A stretch of DNA of 64,000 bases, from positions 31,606,698-31,670,697 of the forward strand of contig OY992833.1 in the NCBI GenBank assembly GCA_963921425.1, written 5' to 3'. Below are positions 11,843 to 24,582 of this stretch, piece by piece; the stretch's first letter is position 1; the number at the start of each line of letters is the position of its first letter. Source of the DNA: Dryas octopetala (lineage: Eukaryota; Streptophyta; Magnoliopsida; Rosales; Rosaceae). The notes beneath the pieces are model-generated. The model made no database searches. It worked only from the letters and a program-made list of their open reading frames with translations, and was not told where the DNA came from. A program made the position numbers and the translations under genes.

Positions 11843-13103
11843 CAGATGCAGTCAATTTCGAGTCCTAAAGAGACAAGTTTTGAGGCCTAAACCCCACCCT
11901 CAAGACCTCAACGTACGGGTGGGAAGAAAAATAGAGACAAGATTGCATTATTTCTTTTTGTAATCTACTACCATATATTATATATATGGTACGATCCACT
12001 AGCTTAGCAGCCTTAGCGCGCTATACATTTATCTATGAATTAATTCGGATATCATATATATATATATATATATATATCGATCCAAAACACTTGTTGACGT
12101 ATCGTTGAAATATATATATTTCTCACCCCATGCCATATATCTACCTAGCTAATTAATTCTCTCTCATTCGCCTGATATTGACTCTGTCAACAACATAATT
12201 AAGTGCCAACTCCCAAGGTTGTATACAATTACATGTACATATCTTACAACTATATGTTAATTGCCAGTCCCAGGAAGTGTTCAAATTGTCAATCGTGTGA
12301 TGAATTTGATCTTTATTATATTTGTTGTCAATGTCATTGTCAATGTCCTTAATTGATATTAGTATATTACATCACGCACACAATATATTCTTAACTAAAA
12401 GATCATGAATTTTTTTAAAGGTCTATTGACTTTAGGTACAAAATTATAATGTTTTTTCATTTCAACTACTAAAACATTTATGTCATTTCACTTTAGGTAC
12501 TAAATTTTAGTTTAGGTACTAACTTTAAAAAACATGGTTATATCAAACTGTGACTGTCTAACAATCATAACTTTTTTATTGATTTGTTGTTTTTTCAATA
12601 TTTGCAAGGTTTAAACTTTAATGTTTAGTCTTTGGGTTATAGGACTTCATCCCCCAAACTTAAATCAAAATTATGAAACCCTTAAAAATTTTGATTTTTT
12701 ATAAATTTTAAATAGTCACAACTGTGACTGTTCGATAATTACAACTGTAACTGTTTGACAGTCACAACTGTATAACAAACTGATTTGTGACCTAATCCAA
12801 AATGTTTTACTCTAGGTTAGTACCTAAACTAAAAAAAATTAGTGTCTTGCTGTTTTACTAAAAAACTATTGATATTTGGTATTTAATCCTAATTTTCTAT
12901 TTTTTTAAGGGGGATTTAGAGTCAAGTCTATTTTATGAGTATTTCTTAGACTAAGACCGATAGTGATTTAAGGTTTTTAATCAAGTTCTTTTATTTTTCT
13001 TCTTTGACGGCCGCCCAAAATTCTGGAGTTAAAACCTAACATGCAGTCTCTACAAAGCCCACTCTATACCTTAGAAAGGGACATACCATTCAAATCGTGA
13101 AAT

Positions 13104-13221
13104 GAATTTATTATGAATTAAAAAGATTTTATTATAAATTAAAATAACTTTATTATGAATTAAAAAAAAATTTATAAATTAAAGAACTTTATTATAAATT
13201 AAAAAAACTTTCTTATAAATT
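13104..13221. repeat. AT-rich minisatellite
   Basis: About five imperfect copies of a 20-26 base unit of the form CTTTATTATAAATTAAAAA stand head to tail, with unit length varying through A-run slippage. Confidence 0.65.
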
Positions 13222-14940
13222 TTGAAACACCATGTCTTCATCTAAAAATTGATTTTCTAAAATACCCCAGCCTAATTATCTCTTATTTTAATTTAAGAAT
13301 AGTACTTATTTTCATGGCAAAAAAAAAGATAATGAATTATTTTTGTTTAATTTCTGTTTTATGTTTTTTTTTTGTTTTTTAAATTAAATAGAGAGGGCGG
13401 AGATGAGAGGAGAGAGATGGATGTCACTCTTTTGGTAATTATTTTGATTAGAGATTAATTAACTACTGACTACTTGGCCAAAAAAAAAAAGTACTTACTA
13501 GCTAGTTATCTTTAAGATAAAGTATCTCGAGTTGACAGAGTCTGTGATTGGACTCTTGAGGTTAGATACGTGCAAGTGGTTGACGTGGTCTATATAGATC
13601 TGGTCCCACTTTTTGGACAAAAGAGAAACTCTTCTATACATCAAAGGCCATCACTTATGTAACAAAAAAAAAGAAAGCCATCACTTGGTATTGAGCATTT
13701 TGGAGAGATTGTACAAGACACACTTCTCTCTTCAGAAAATTTTTAATTTCATTCTACCTATAGACTTTGGTTTCAGGCTTCAATGAATTAATATATGCAT
13801 ATTCATCCTAACAATTTCTTTTTTTTTTTTAACATAAATTAGTGTTTGTAGTTAAAATAGGGCAGATGGAATATTCAAATTTTGAAAAAAAAAAAATAGA
13901 GGTTATCAACAGTTGCAGTACTCACGGGCAGCTGATTCCTTTAAATATGGAACAGACAACAATTACGACAATAGTAGACAGCCCTATCAATTTTCCAATA
14001 ATTACAATAAAGAAAATAATGCTAGCTACTTGAATATTTGATAATTATATATATATATATTCTGCTGCCTCTGCTTGAATATAGTAGTATAAATATGCAT
14101 CGCCAGCAGTACTGATCTCATAGTAGCCCGGCCCTAAACCCAATAGCAAGACACATGCATATGCTCCTAATGTTCATGAAATAATTTAAATATCTATTTG
14201 TTAAATCCAATATATGTAAATTAAATATCTATCTATGATCAGGAGCAGTAGTACTGAAGTAGAATATTAAATGTGAATTAACGTGGACCTTGGTAAGGAA
14301 TTAGAATATTGAAAAAGAATTGTGTGGAAAGGTACGTAGCGCCAATTCATTATTAAGTATTGTGAAAGCAAGGAATGCTTTGTACTTAGTTTTAGCAGTG
14401 GCCAGTAGGGTTAGGTATTAGGTAGCCAAACAAATTCTTCTGCTTAATATTATAATATATATATATTAAAGTAATCATTTATTTATTTTTGTTCTTGATG
14501 CATGGCATAATATTAAAATATTAGTTACGGATATCGTAAGCAGACCAAGATATAAGAAATTAAATTCTCGCTTGTCTATTATGTTGGAATGTATTCATTG
14601 TGAAGATTCTGCACAAACAGTGTCTCGATAAGCTAGCTACCGGCCTCCTAGCCTCCATGTCTCATGTCTGTGACATTCTTATTCCATATATACTCAACAT
14701 AATATATGCTTGGCCCAGATATATACTCAATAATGGCTCACCTCATACATTTACCCATGTTAATATATGGACATCGATCGATATATCGATCCCATTAGTA
14801 ACATCTCACTGCATGCACTCTGAATTTCCATGTTATTTCTCCAGATATTTTCACATATATGTTTAATATAATTAATTTAGACATATTTGTATTTCTTATT
14901 TGAAAGCACGCATCAAATAATAATACTCGGTTCACCAAAG

Positions 14941-14980
14941 GGGGGGGGGGGGGGGAGAGAGAGAGAGAGAGAGAGAGAGT
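14941..14980. repeat. Poly-G run joined to (GA)n
   Basis: About 15 consecutive G are followed directly by roughly 12 GA units. Such runs are prone to sequencing and replication slippage. Confidence 0.7.
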
Positions 14981-15276
14981 TATCCATTTTATCATGACTA
15001 ATTAGCAAGAAAATTCAGGTACCACATGTGGTACAGTACTGGTACAGGGATATGATAATTGAAAATTAACGTACTGGGATCAAGTGTAATATGCCTTAAG
15101 GCATGCACATCGATCATGTAGAAATAATTACTGAAACCCTAGCTAATTAATGCTTGGGGGTCAAGACAACTAGTTCATGATAATATGTAGTCCTTAATTT
15201 TGCCTACATATATATTAATTGAACACTTTTATCTTTGGTCACACCTCATGAGAACTGTGTGCTCAGTAGTACGTTG

Positions 15277-16939
15277 TCATTGCAGTGTAGTCCCTCCAAA
15301 GGGTTGAGTTTCCTGGGCAGACTTCAACTGTTCAGCTAGGTCTAAGGACCTCATATTCATGCCATGTCCATGATGTTGTTGTTGTTGTTGTTGTTCTCCC
15401 TGTTGTGAGTATCCCCCGCTGCCACCACCTCCACCGCCGCCGCCCAAGTTTCTCACCATCCCTCCAACACCAAGAAAATCCAAAGTTAATTTATCAGACC
15501 CTCCAAAACTTACACCCAAATTTTGATGCAACTTAGCCGATTCATCCACGTTGCTAAAGTTTCTGTTATTAAACCCACCAAAGTTGTTATGATGATCCTG
15601 TCCGAAAATGGAAGAGCTCCCATTGGCAAGAGAGTTCATTAGCCCTTGAAGATTGTTTTGATCATTGTCCACCTGTGATGACCTTATCAACTCATGTTCA
15701 CCTGATCCACCACCACAGTGGTGGTGATCACCACTAAAAGTAGTGACCAGTTGCCTGCCGGATTTGGCTGCTCGTGTAGTTGATGAACTGCTCAGTCCTC
15801 TCAGCAAAGACGAGCTTTCGTTGCTTGTAGTGGAACCCATTTGAGCAGCTTTCTGAAGCAATGCAGTGGCAGACATATGGGATTGATCATGCTGTATGGA
15901 ATTCCCGTAGAGAGATGGTAGACTAGTAGCGGCGGAGCCAATCTGATGATCATGATGAGAACCCATCTGCATGTTAAATTGATCACTAGTTCCAAATTGA
16001 TCAGTGCCGCTACTTGTGCCATTATTAGAAAAGAAGCTGAGGTTAAAGAGATTGGCAGCAGAAGTTGATGAGGGTGAGGATGAGTTGTTAGCGTTGGATT
16101 GCAGATCAGGAAGTTGCATCAGCCCATGTAATGCCTTGTTGTTTGGAAATGGGACTCCTCCCACTCCATGATCTTGAAAGCCTTGGTTGAAGAAATTAGT
16201 AGTAGAGGAATTGGGCATGGCTTGTTGTCCGAAGGAATTAGAAGTGGGATTTGATGGTGGGTAATTGAGGTGCTCAAATTTTGCAGCAGGAGTAGTCCCT
16301 CCTAGCCTCAACATGTTACTATTAGGTGGGTTGGATAGGCCTAAGCTCATCATGTTGGTATTCCCTGATGCAGCAAAGAGATGAGTTCCCATGGTGTTTA
16401 AGCTTGAAGGATGCCTTGCAGTCTCCTGAGCCAGTGCATCGCAGAAGGCCCTATGAGTGATAAAGCTGTCCCGCCTACATATATGAAAAGAAAGCTCATC
16501 ATATATTGATTCATTTCATGTACATACAAGATAGATCATGAAAAAGAAGTTTGTACTATTCTGACTTTCTGAGTACTAGCTGTGGAGAAAGAATGGAATC
16601 TTTAATTTAAGCAATTAGTGTTTGAAAGTAATTAAATTTCTGTATGTACCAAATTGAGAAAACAAAATCACACCATGAATGAAAGTAATAAAATTTAACA
16701 AATTGTATAATTCAATACCTGAGAAAAGTATGGACACAATCCTAAACTACTAAGTAGCAGTCTAATCATCAAACACTAGTCTAGTACCGGTCTGACTTCT
16801 AAACTTTCAAATTAAAAAATAAGAATGCATAAAATGAAGTACTAATAAATTGAGAAAGAACTGTAAATTAAGCAAGTAGCTAGAAATTATGGTGGACCAG
16901 TTGATGCATGTGAATTGCGCCCCAATTACCGGAAATTAC

Positions 16940-17010
<71 letters not shown>

Positions 17011-18365
17011 CTGGTCCCATGATCGAGTTGTGTTTTCATGAGAAGGAGTAGCTAGCTGGAAGGGGTGAGCAAGGTCTGATGGATTACATGAAGCCAAGGC
17101 AGAAGAGAACAAAACCCAGAAGCTTACATATCGTCCAACTCATATGACAACAATATTTATGCGCGCGCTTCAATTCCTTCAAATTTGAATTGCAATTGCA
17201 TGTATCTATGTGTATAATTACACTACACGTGAGTCAGTCGAACCAAAAACAAAACATGAATTGAAGGAGCTAGCGGCGTTTTCGAGGAGAAAGATGAGGG
17301 CTTCTTTCTTGTTGTTGTTTTCCTTGTCCCCAAGAAATTTCATTTTCCCTTTTGAAACCCGTAGATTAATTTACGACCTTGGCAGTTTCACACACACAGA
17401 GATTACTCACGTGGACACAGAGTCCAGCTGCCATTTTAACCCAGACACACACACCACACACCCAAACACACAATTCAAAACTTTCCTATATATATATTCT
17501 TTCTCATAATTAATATAATTAAAAAGAATGGGTGAACGAATGAATGAATGAAATTGATTTGAAAGAATTAATCAGTTTATGGATTATAATTAGAAGTAGG
17601 TAATTTAATTACCTTGAAAAGAGAGTGCCACAGTCACATCTGTATTCGCGAGTGCCACAGGTCTTGGAATGGGCCTTCCAATCCGATTGCACGGCGTACC
17701 TCTTGGAGCACTTGTCGCACTTCCACTTCTTCTCGCCGTGCTTTCTAGAGAAGTGCTTTTTGATGCCGGTGAGGTCGCCGAGAGCTCTAGAGGGGTCGTG
17801 ATGGACGCAAGTGGGCTCAGGGCACAGATAGACCTTGCGTTTGGGTTCTTTTGTAGTCTTCTGCTTAAGCTTCCAAGGCAGGTTGTGTCCTCTTCTGTGC
17901 AGCTGTAGGTTCTGCTCCCTCTGAAACCCTTTGTTGCACACCTCACATATGAACCTGTTTGTTGCCATCAGCGTCTTCGGAGATAGTGCGATCACCTCCG
18001 CATCTGGATCTGTACGTACGTTATCAAAAATAGTAATTCTTAATTAAGAGCCGATTACAAACCACAGAAATTGAAAATATATTTTTGATTTAGGGTTTCT
18101 ATTTGCAGGATCGAATTTCTTAATTAATTAATTGGTAATAGGGAGTTTGAAGTAGAAGATACTTGCTTGGATTTCCGGGTTGATTTCTCCTTTTCTTTGG
18201 AGGTGCAGTGGCGGCCGTGGCGGAGGAAGGTGGTGCTGCTGCTGCTGCTGAAGAGGAATGCTGCTGTTGCAACGTCGACGTCATCATCAGTTGGTTTGGA
18301 GTTTCTTCTCTGGCAGTGCCGCCACTGCTTCCAAACAAGGCCATCGATGAAGAAGCAGCCGCCAT
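15277..18365 (-). CDS. INDETERMINATE DOMAIN (IDD) C2H2 zinc-finger transcription factor, copy B
   Basis: Exons 18365-18167, 18009-17613 and 16474-15277 give 597 residues. The start is the ATG that opens MAAASSSMALFG, matching copy A. The nuclear signal KKRR is followed by NQPGNPNPDAEVIALSP. Fingers are ZF1 C88/C91/H104/H108, ZF2 C129/C134/H152/H157, ZF3 C164/C167/H180/C184 and ZF4 C191/C193/H206/C210. The tail has MSATALLQKAAQMG (~399) and TLDFLGVG (~529), the Leu form of the family's T(R/L)DFLG motif, plus Gly, Gln and Ser runs. Exon 2 is exactly 397 bases, as in copy A, and nearly identical to it, while the tails differ widely. The two genes look like an inverted duplication. The role is sequence-specific transcription regulation in the nucleus; the target process is not readable from sequence. 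Confidence 0.95.
16943..17005 (-). repeat. (CT)n tract in intron 2 of IDD copy B
   Basis: On the plus strand this is about 62 bases of GA, so it is CT in the gene's own direction. It lies inside the 1.14 kb intron 2 (16475-17612), mirroring the tract in copy A. Confidence 0.7.
18010..18166 (-). other. GC-AG intron 1 of IDD copy B
   Basis: Donor CCAA|GCAAGT and acceptor GTACAG|ATCC on the minus strand; the split codon becomes Asn67. At 157 bases it is much shorter than the 385-base intron of copy A, but it has the same donor hexamer and the same downstream out-of-frame GT. Confidence 0.88.
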
Positions 18366-18825
18366 GGTCCACAAAACTAATTCTTTCAACAAAACTAGCT
18401 ACTAAATTTTTTGAGCAACTTCAACAACTTCTCTTGATGATGATATAATCCTATAAAACTCGACCTTTAGAATGCTCCAAACATACAAACCTAGCGAACT
18501 AGCTAGCTGCTGAGTAGAATAAATTAAAAATTTGACTCCAAGAATCTCAACATCCAATTCTAGGTTGGTAGCTTCAGATAGTAGCCACAAATACTAATTA
18601 ATCAAGCGGAAGAGACAGCTACAATCCGGAAATGAAGAGAAGAGCAAAGAATACAGAGTCAGTCAATAGGTAGCAGGCCTTTTCCTGTTGCTTCTTCTTC
18701 CTACCCCTCTTGTTTTTAAATGAATAAAACGAATACTCATCTGAATAATAAATTAACCCTCTTATTCTTCCTCATCAATCATTTAATGTCATCTACATAC
18801 ACAACACATACATATGCATGCATAC

Positions 18826-18856
<31 letters not shown>

Positions 18857-21800
18857 CTGTTTTTGTTTTTGATTTTCCTGGATTGTCCTTTTCTCACAGT
18901 AATTAAAAATATTACCAAAGAATGAATTAAAAAAATATAGAATAGAATGAATATTAGGGGGGGGCGCTGGTGTGGGTGTTCATGCAGCTCACGCAGCATA
19001 ATGTGTCGTTATTCGGCTATTGGAATTTGTTTGGGGCCACCAAGCAGAAGAATGCTGAAAGCTGAAAGCTGTAGGCCTTACCCTCTCCCCATCTCTCTTT
19101 CTCCTTCTCTTATTTCGTATCTTCTACCTCCATCACCATAATATCAACACAACCCTCCCTTCCCCTTCCACGTCACTCTGTGCCTATCATATATGCTCAT
19201 CCCTCATCACTCAACAATGTTTTTATTTCATCATATATATCATAATGCTTGCTACAATTCTTAATTAAGATGGTCGATAATTAAGAGTACTTCATCATTC
19301 AGTCAACATAATACTGGTTAGCGCTGCATAAGTATACATATATACTAGTTTGCAACCACGTACACAATAGCATTAAACACTTGTTCAAGAAAATTAGGGA
19401 AAAAATAACACTAGTAATTTTATGCTAAAAATGAGTTAATCAGTTAGAAGGTCCTCCTAGCTAGCACCATTGATGGGTTCTCACAATCTGATTCAGCTGA
19501 TATAGAGATGCACGTGGATTAGGGTTTTTTCTTAAGTGACAATATTCCACACTGATAAATGAAGTACTTATACATGTGCCATCCACCAAGTTAATTATTT
19601 AATAGGATGACAAGTACATGAAAAGAATTTCTTTCGTAAAGGAATTAAGATGATCGATATTGAACACACGTATATATAATCTAATAAAAAAATAAGAACA
19701 TATATATAATACAAGCAAATGAATAATAGCTAGTAGTGAATATCACTATCCATCGACTATATATCTACCCGCCATCTTAAATTAACGTGAAGAAATATAC
19801 TCAAACTAGGAAAACAGCCACTCACAAGTACTGGGACACTCTTGTGACTATCTTTTGTTGGGTTCTAAAATTATACTACTAATCATTTATTGATAGTTAT
19901 ATAAAGATAGCTATGGATATACACACCCTATAATAATCCTTACCCCTGATTCTTAAAAAACAAAAGAGCAAATATAATTAATAATGCACCTACAAAAGTA
20001 ACAAAACCCAAACTTCCCAATTCCCAAAGCCATATCTATATGCAGTTAAATTAGTATTGCAAGGAGTGGTTCAGTTTGACATAATTTCTACCTTTTTGGT
20101 CTATCTATAACACATCATTTGGTATCCAAAATTTAACATTTTTTTAAGAGAAAAAAAAAAAGGATATAGTGTAATTAATTTTTGAAACTGAAACTTTTGG
20201 ACACTACGTGTAGAAACAGACATTCAGTTTATAATTTAAAAGGGGGGGCGGGGGAAGGAGTACGTATGTTAAAGCTGCAGAAATGCTTCAAAGGAGCACT
20301 TTTCTTGTAATTTGGTTGCTTGCTGCATATTTGATTTGAGAGTAGAATATATTGTTGTTACCTGCATTGCATACAAAGGAAGCTTCATATTGATGATGAG
20401 TTGCCTTACCCATCTTTCACATACAATTAAAGGTGATCGAGCCTGTTTAGTCCTTTTTCTTTTCTTGACGTACTATATTTCAGGGGGATATGGACAATCT
20501 TAATTGTTGGGTTGTGAGAGGTCACTAGCCACTATCCAAATTCTTTGGTATTTCCTCTGTCAACTTCAGTCACACTATGTAAAATATATTACATATATAA
20601 TCGATCCTGATCTTTATTCCCTTTATGCAATAATGTACAGGGGTTGAGCTAGCAGCCTAGCAATACATATGGGACCAAAGGAATACATGCATTCACACAT
20701 TATCTAATTGAAGGAATTAAGGAAAAAGAGAACTTCCTCATCAGGAGTAGTCAGCTGGTGGCGCTGTCCTTAAAGGCCCTTTTAGAGGGTAAGTGGGACC
20801 CACCTCTAAGACATGGTGGGCCATCAGAAATATGCAACCCAATGAAATTGAGCGGACATGATTTGCTTGGGTCAAAATTTTTGCCATTCTTGGTCATCAA
20901 GTTATGATCAGGGATCGAGGTCATTTTGTGTAACCACCAAATACCTATGTGGCACTGACCCATGATTTGAATAATAGACTAATAGATAGCCTGCGGTTCA
21001 TATATACTTTGTCACCTCATAATTAATGCATGTATATATATTTATATGCACCTTATACATATGCATAAGTGTGGAATATTGTGAATCAATTAATTAATTT
21101 CAAGTTACAATTATTCGTTGTAGTTGCAAACAGGTGGTGTGCAGTACAGATTTTAAGGTTTAATCTTGTATGATATTCCAATTTCCAGGTTTTTGTTGCA
21201 GGGTTTGTTTGGCTGTGTCTATATTCAAAAGGAATAAACAAATAGATTGTATGGATTTTATACTACACATGATTCCATCCGTAGTCCGTAGAAACACGTG
21301 AATGAAATTATCAACTTCGATCTTTGAGTTTTGCCAAACATTAATTATACCTTTTATGCAAAAATTTCAATCTCCATTGAAAATTCAGTAGTGAAGTATA
21401 TTATATATAGATAGATTATTACCCGTACAGACTGATTTATGACAAACAATGCCTCTGATGACCATCATCTTTGGAATACTCGCATACTCCTCCCGTAATT
21501 TAAGGTATTATTTTTCGTGTTGTTGCATTTAAAGTAGTTGACAAAAATGTCCCAATTCAGAAAAATAACTTAGTTAATACTTAATACCTAGCTAATTGAC
21601 TTTCATAAAATCTTTTATTTTTTATTTTTATAATCGAGGTTGTTCTAGGTCAGTTTTCACACTCTAAACTAATCTTTTAGACCAGTCAAAAGCAAGCAAT
21701 CAACGCCGGGCCCTAGAGGAAAGTGAGGTTCAAACTTGGATGCAAATAAGACAATTTTACAGCCCATCTAACTCAGTTACCTCACCTATCTGCTATCTTT

Positions 21801-23939
21801 ATAAACTCTTTAATTTCATTTCCTATATCCCAAAAATATTTAATTCAGCCAAAGAAATAAAGACATTGATTTAGGCCAATCTTGCGTGACTATAACGGGT
21901 TAATTAAGATCAATCTTGTGCCATGAATATGTTAATATTTTGATTATGGTTGGCAAACATAAAAATAATAATATTCAGAAAAATTAGGGCAAAGCATTGA
22001 AGATTAGAGGGTTTCTTAATCAAGTTGGGGTACTTTAACCATATACTCCAAAGTCAAATATGAACCAGTTATGAGAAAACTTTCACTTTTTCCTAATAAT
22101 TATATCGAAAGCATAAAATGATATATCGTTTTCATTAGTGAATTTAATATTAAAACTTTTTGGGCAAAAAATAATTAAAAAGAAAACCGTTCCCGTGAGA
22201 CACATTCTCTACGTTAGCATCTTAGCAAGTTTCACATCAAGTCTTTAACTTGCACACCAAATATATATTCCATTCCTTTTTTTTTTTAGAGAGGAAAATC
22301 GAATTTGGGTGCAGGGTAGACAATTTCACGACTTTTTTAACTGAGCTGCCCAATAAATACATATTCCTTTCCGGATTAAAAAGAAAAAGAAAATAAAAAA
22401 TATGCATATATGTAGATAATATAACTTGATTTTTCATAGTCTATTGATGTATTCACATGATAAGATTTGTTAATATTATACGTTAGAAGGACCACAGTCC
22501 ACACCAAGTTGTGAATAATAATCAACGTAGGGGTCGCTAGCTAGTTATAATAATAAATATTTTATATTTTGATGACAACAACCCACATTCCAAATTATTA
22601 ATATAAAATCCATTTTATGGAATTAATAATAAGCTGTGTATAATACAAAGTCATGTTTAAACTGTATACTTGCAATTGAATAAAGCTAAACAAGATTTTC
22701 TTTGATTGTCATGACTCATAATGAATATTCTTCTTCATTCATATATATTAATAATCACTTTTCATGTCAATTGTACCGAAAGAAAAGAAAAAAAAAAAAA
22801 AGAATTTCCGTGTCAATTCTCTCTGGGGTCTTAAAAATCTTCGTGATCTTCCTAAACATTACCACTAATTATAAAAGTTCTTTTGCAGTGAAATTAATTA
22901 TTAATTAAAATTAAAAAGAATTTAAATATACATGTGGGGTAGGTTATGGCGTTGTGGGTGATGCTCATCTATGTGAAAATGAAGAAAGAATTTTTGCGGT
23001 TTGTAGGAATTGCCGGTGGGCTACGGTGGAGTGACAACAAAGTGATGACGAAGCCCAGAGGGCCAAATGCAGGCCCACATGCGGGTGGGCCACCACAGCT
23101 CTTCTTCTCCTTCTTCTTCTTCTTCTTCTTGGAGCTTCTACGCTACTACTAGTTGGAAATTGGAGACTTGTAGTAGGAATTGAAGGAGGAGGTGTGTGAG
23201 TGTGAGTGTGAGTGTGGGTCCAACCTCAGAGGAATCCTTCCCGGCACCACAATATGGAGTGTATATGTATCGACACCATATAAGACATAAGACAGCCCCC
23301 TCTTCTTTCCCGGCCCCCATCATATTCCTTTTCTTGCATGTATTATTATTTAATTAATATATATAATAGACGAATTCAAGTGCCACCATCATTCATACGT
23401 GCGAATATTAGCGCCAAATGTTTAATAAGAGAATGCGATCAATTAAACTATAAAATTTTATAGTTCAGATTAAGGGTACTGGCTTTGAGGGTAGGTGAAG
23501 TAAGCAATTTCCTTTTAACTTTAAAATGTTGAGAACTTCCAAACTTTATAATTTTTTAAAATACTTATATGATTATATCCAAGGCCCAAATAATATTCCT
23601 AATGTATCAAGAACCCCATTTTTATGACTAGCTAGTATAATCTTCACTACAAACTACTTGTATTTGTAAGACAATTTGCAAAATCCAATCAGCAGCAAAA
23701 TATCATGATCATATAATGCACCAACTAAAGATTATAACCCAAGGGGTCCCTTAGATTTATATATATATATATATATATATATCCCTAACAGTACTCCCTC
23801 CTGGAAATGGAAATTAATTAGAGTTCATCCATGCATGGACAGTATTTTTACCTACGATGAGTCTATGACTCTACGACTATATGAGGCTATGAGCGCACTG
23901 CTGGTGTACAAATGTACTTAATTAATTAATTATATGGCA
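18366..23939. other. Gene-poor region upstream of IDD copy B
   Basis: The first few hundred bases are the promoter/5' UTR of copy B and include (CT)n at 18829-18856. The rest is AT-rich with short degenerate repeats. Around 21700-21780 and 22270-22340 there are short unplaced segments resembling transposon debris. (AT)n lies at 23757-23781. A TC-rich run is near 23100. No gene is supported. Confidence 0.45.
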
Positions 23940-24582
23940 TAAATTCAATTTAAACATATAACTATATATGTCATTTCAACGGTGTCTACGAACTTTAAAA
24001 TATGTCAAATATACACCTGATCTATTATCTAAATTAAAAAATGAACTTCCGTCCATTGAATCATTGAGAGATCAGTTAAATGTCAGTTTGACTTTTACTG
24101 ACCGGGATTACTTAGCAACGTGGCGCCATCTCAGCAAATCTTTCCCACCAAATGAGCGACACGGTGACACTTGTCCATCTAATCCCTGACACGAGCCCAC
24201 AAACTCATCATTTCTTTCTCACTCGTCGAACACATGTGATGGATTTATATTCGAATTTTAGGAAAAATATGATGTTTTTGGGAGACTAAATGGTTAGGAG
24301 AGCGTTTGACAAGCGGAAAAGATGTGATGGGTGTGTAGGCCCGTGTTAGGTGGACATGTGTCACTCATTTAGTGGGAAAGGTATGTTGAGTTGGTGCCAC
24401 GTCGCCAATTAATTCCCGTCAGTTAAAGTCAAGCTGTCATTTGACTGATTTCTCAACAAATCGATAGATGGAAGTCCATTTTCAATTTAGATAATAAATC
24501 GGATATATATTTGAAATATTTTAAAATTTATGGATCTTATTGAAATGACATATATAGTTATGGGTCTAAATTAAATTTAGAC
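23940..24582. mobile_element. Long foldback element, about 640 bases
   Basis: Two arms of about 270 bases (23940-24215 and about 24320-24582) are imperfect inverted copies. They share ATAACTATATATGTCATTTC near the ends and further inward matches such as CTTTCCCAC(C/T)AAATGAG. The spacer is about 100 bases. A 73-codon open frame in the left arm (23968-24189) resembles no family and is a by-product. The structure suits a MULE-like or other foldback MITE; the target duplication is unclear in the AT-rich flanks. Confidence 0.8.

Larger units (their letters stand above)
11592..15276. other. Intergenic DNA between the convergent IDD genes, right part
   Basis: Contains (GA)n at about 11814-11842, (AT)n near 12054-12077, an area of repeated CACAACTGTGACTGT-like words (12540-12780), the AT-rich tandem array 13104-13221 and a G15 run followed by (GA)n at 14941-14980. 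A 13017-13090 segment resembles one at 39745-39815. No gene was recognised. The 3' UTR of IDD copy B must occupy the right edge. Confidence 0.45.

Noticed and set aside
9295..15276. Possible overlapping antisense transcripts of the two IDD genes
   Set aside because: The stop codons are about 6 kb apart and a poly(A) signal exists near 9713, so 3' UTR overlap is unlikely from sequence.
23968..24189. 73-codon open frame
   Set aside because: Lies wholly inside one arm of a foldback transposon and resembles no protein.
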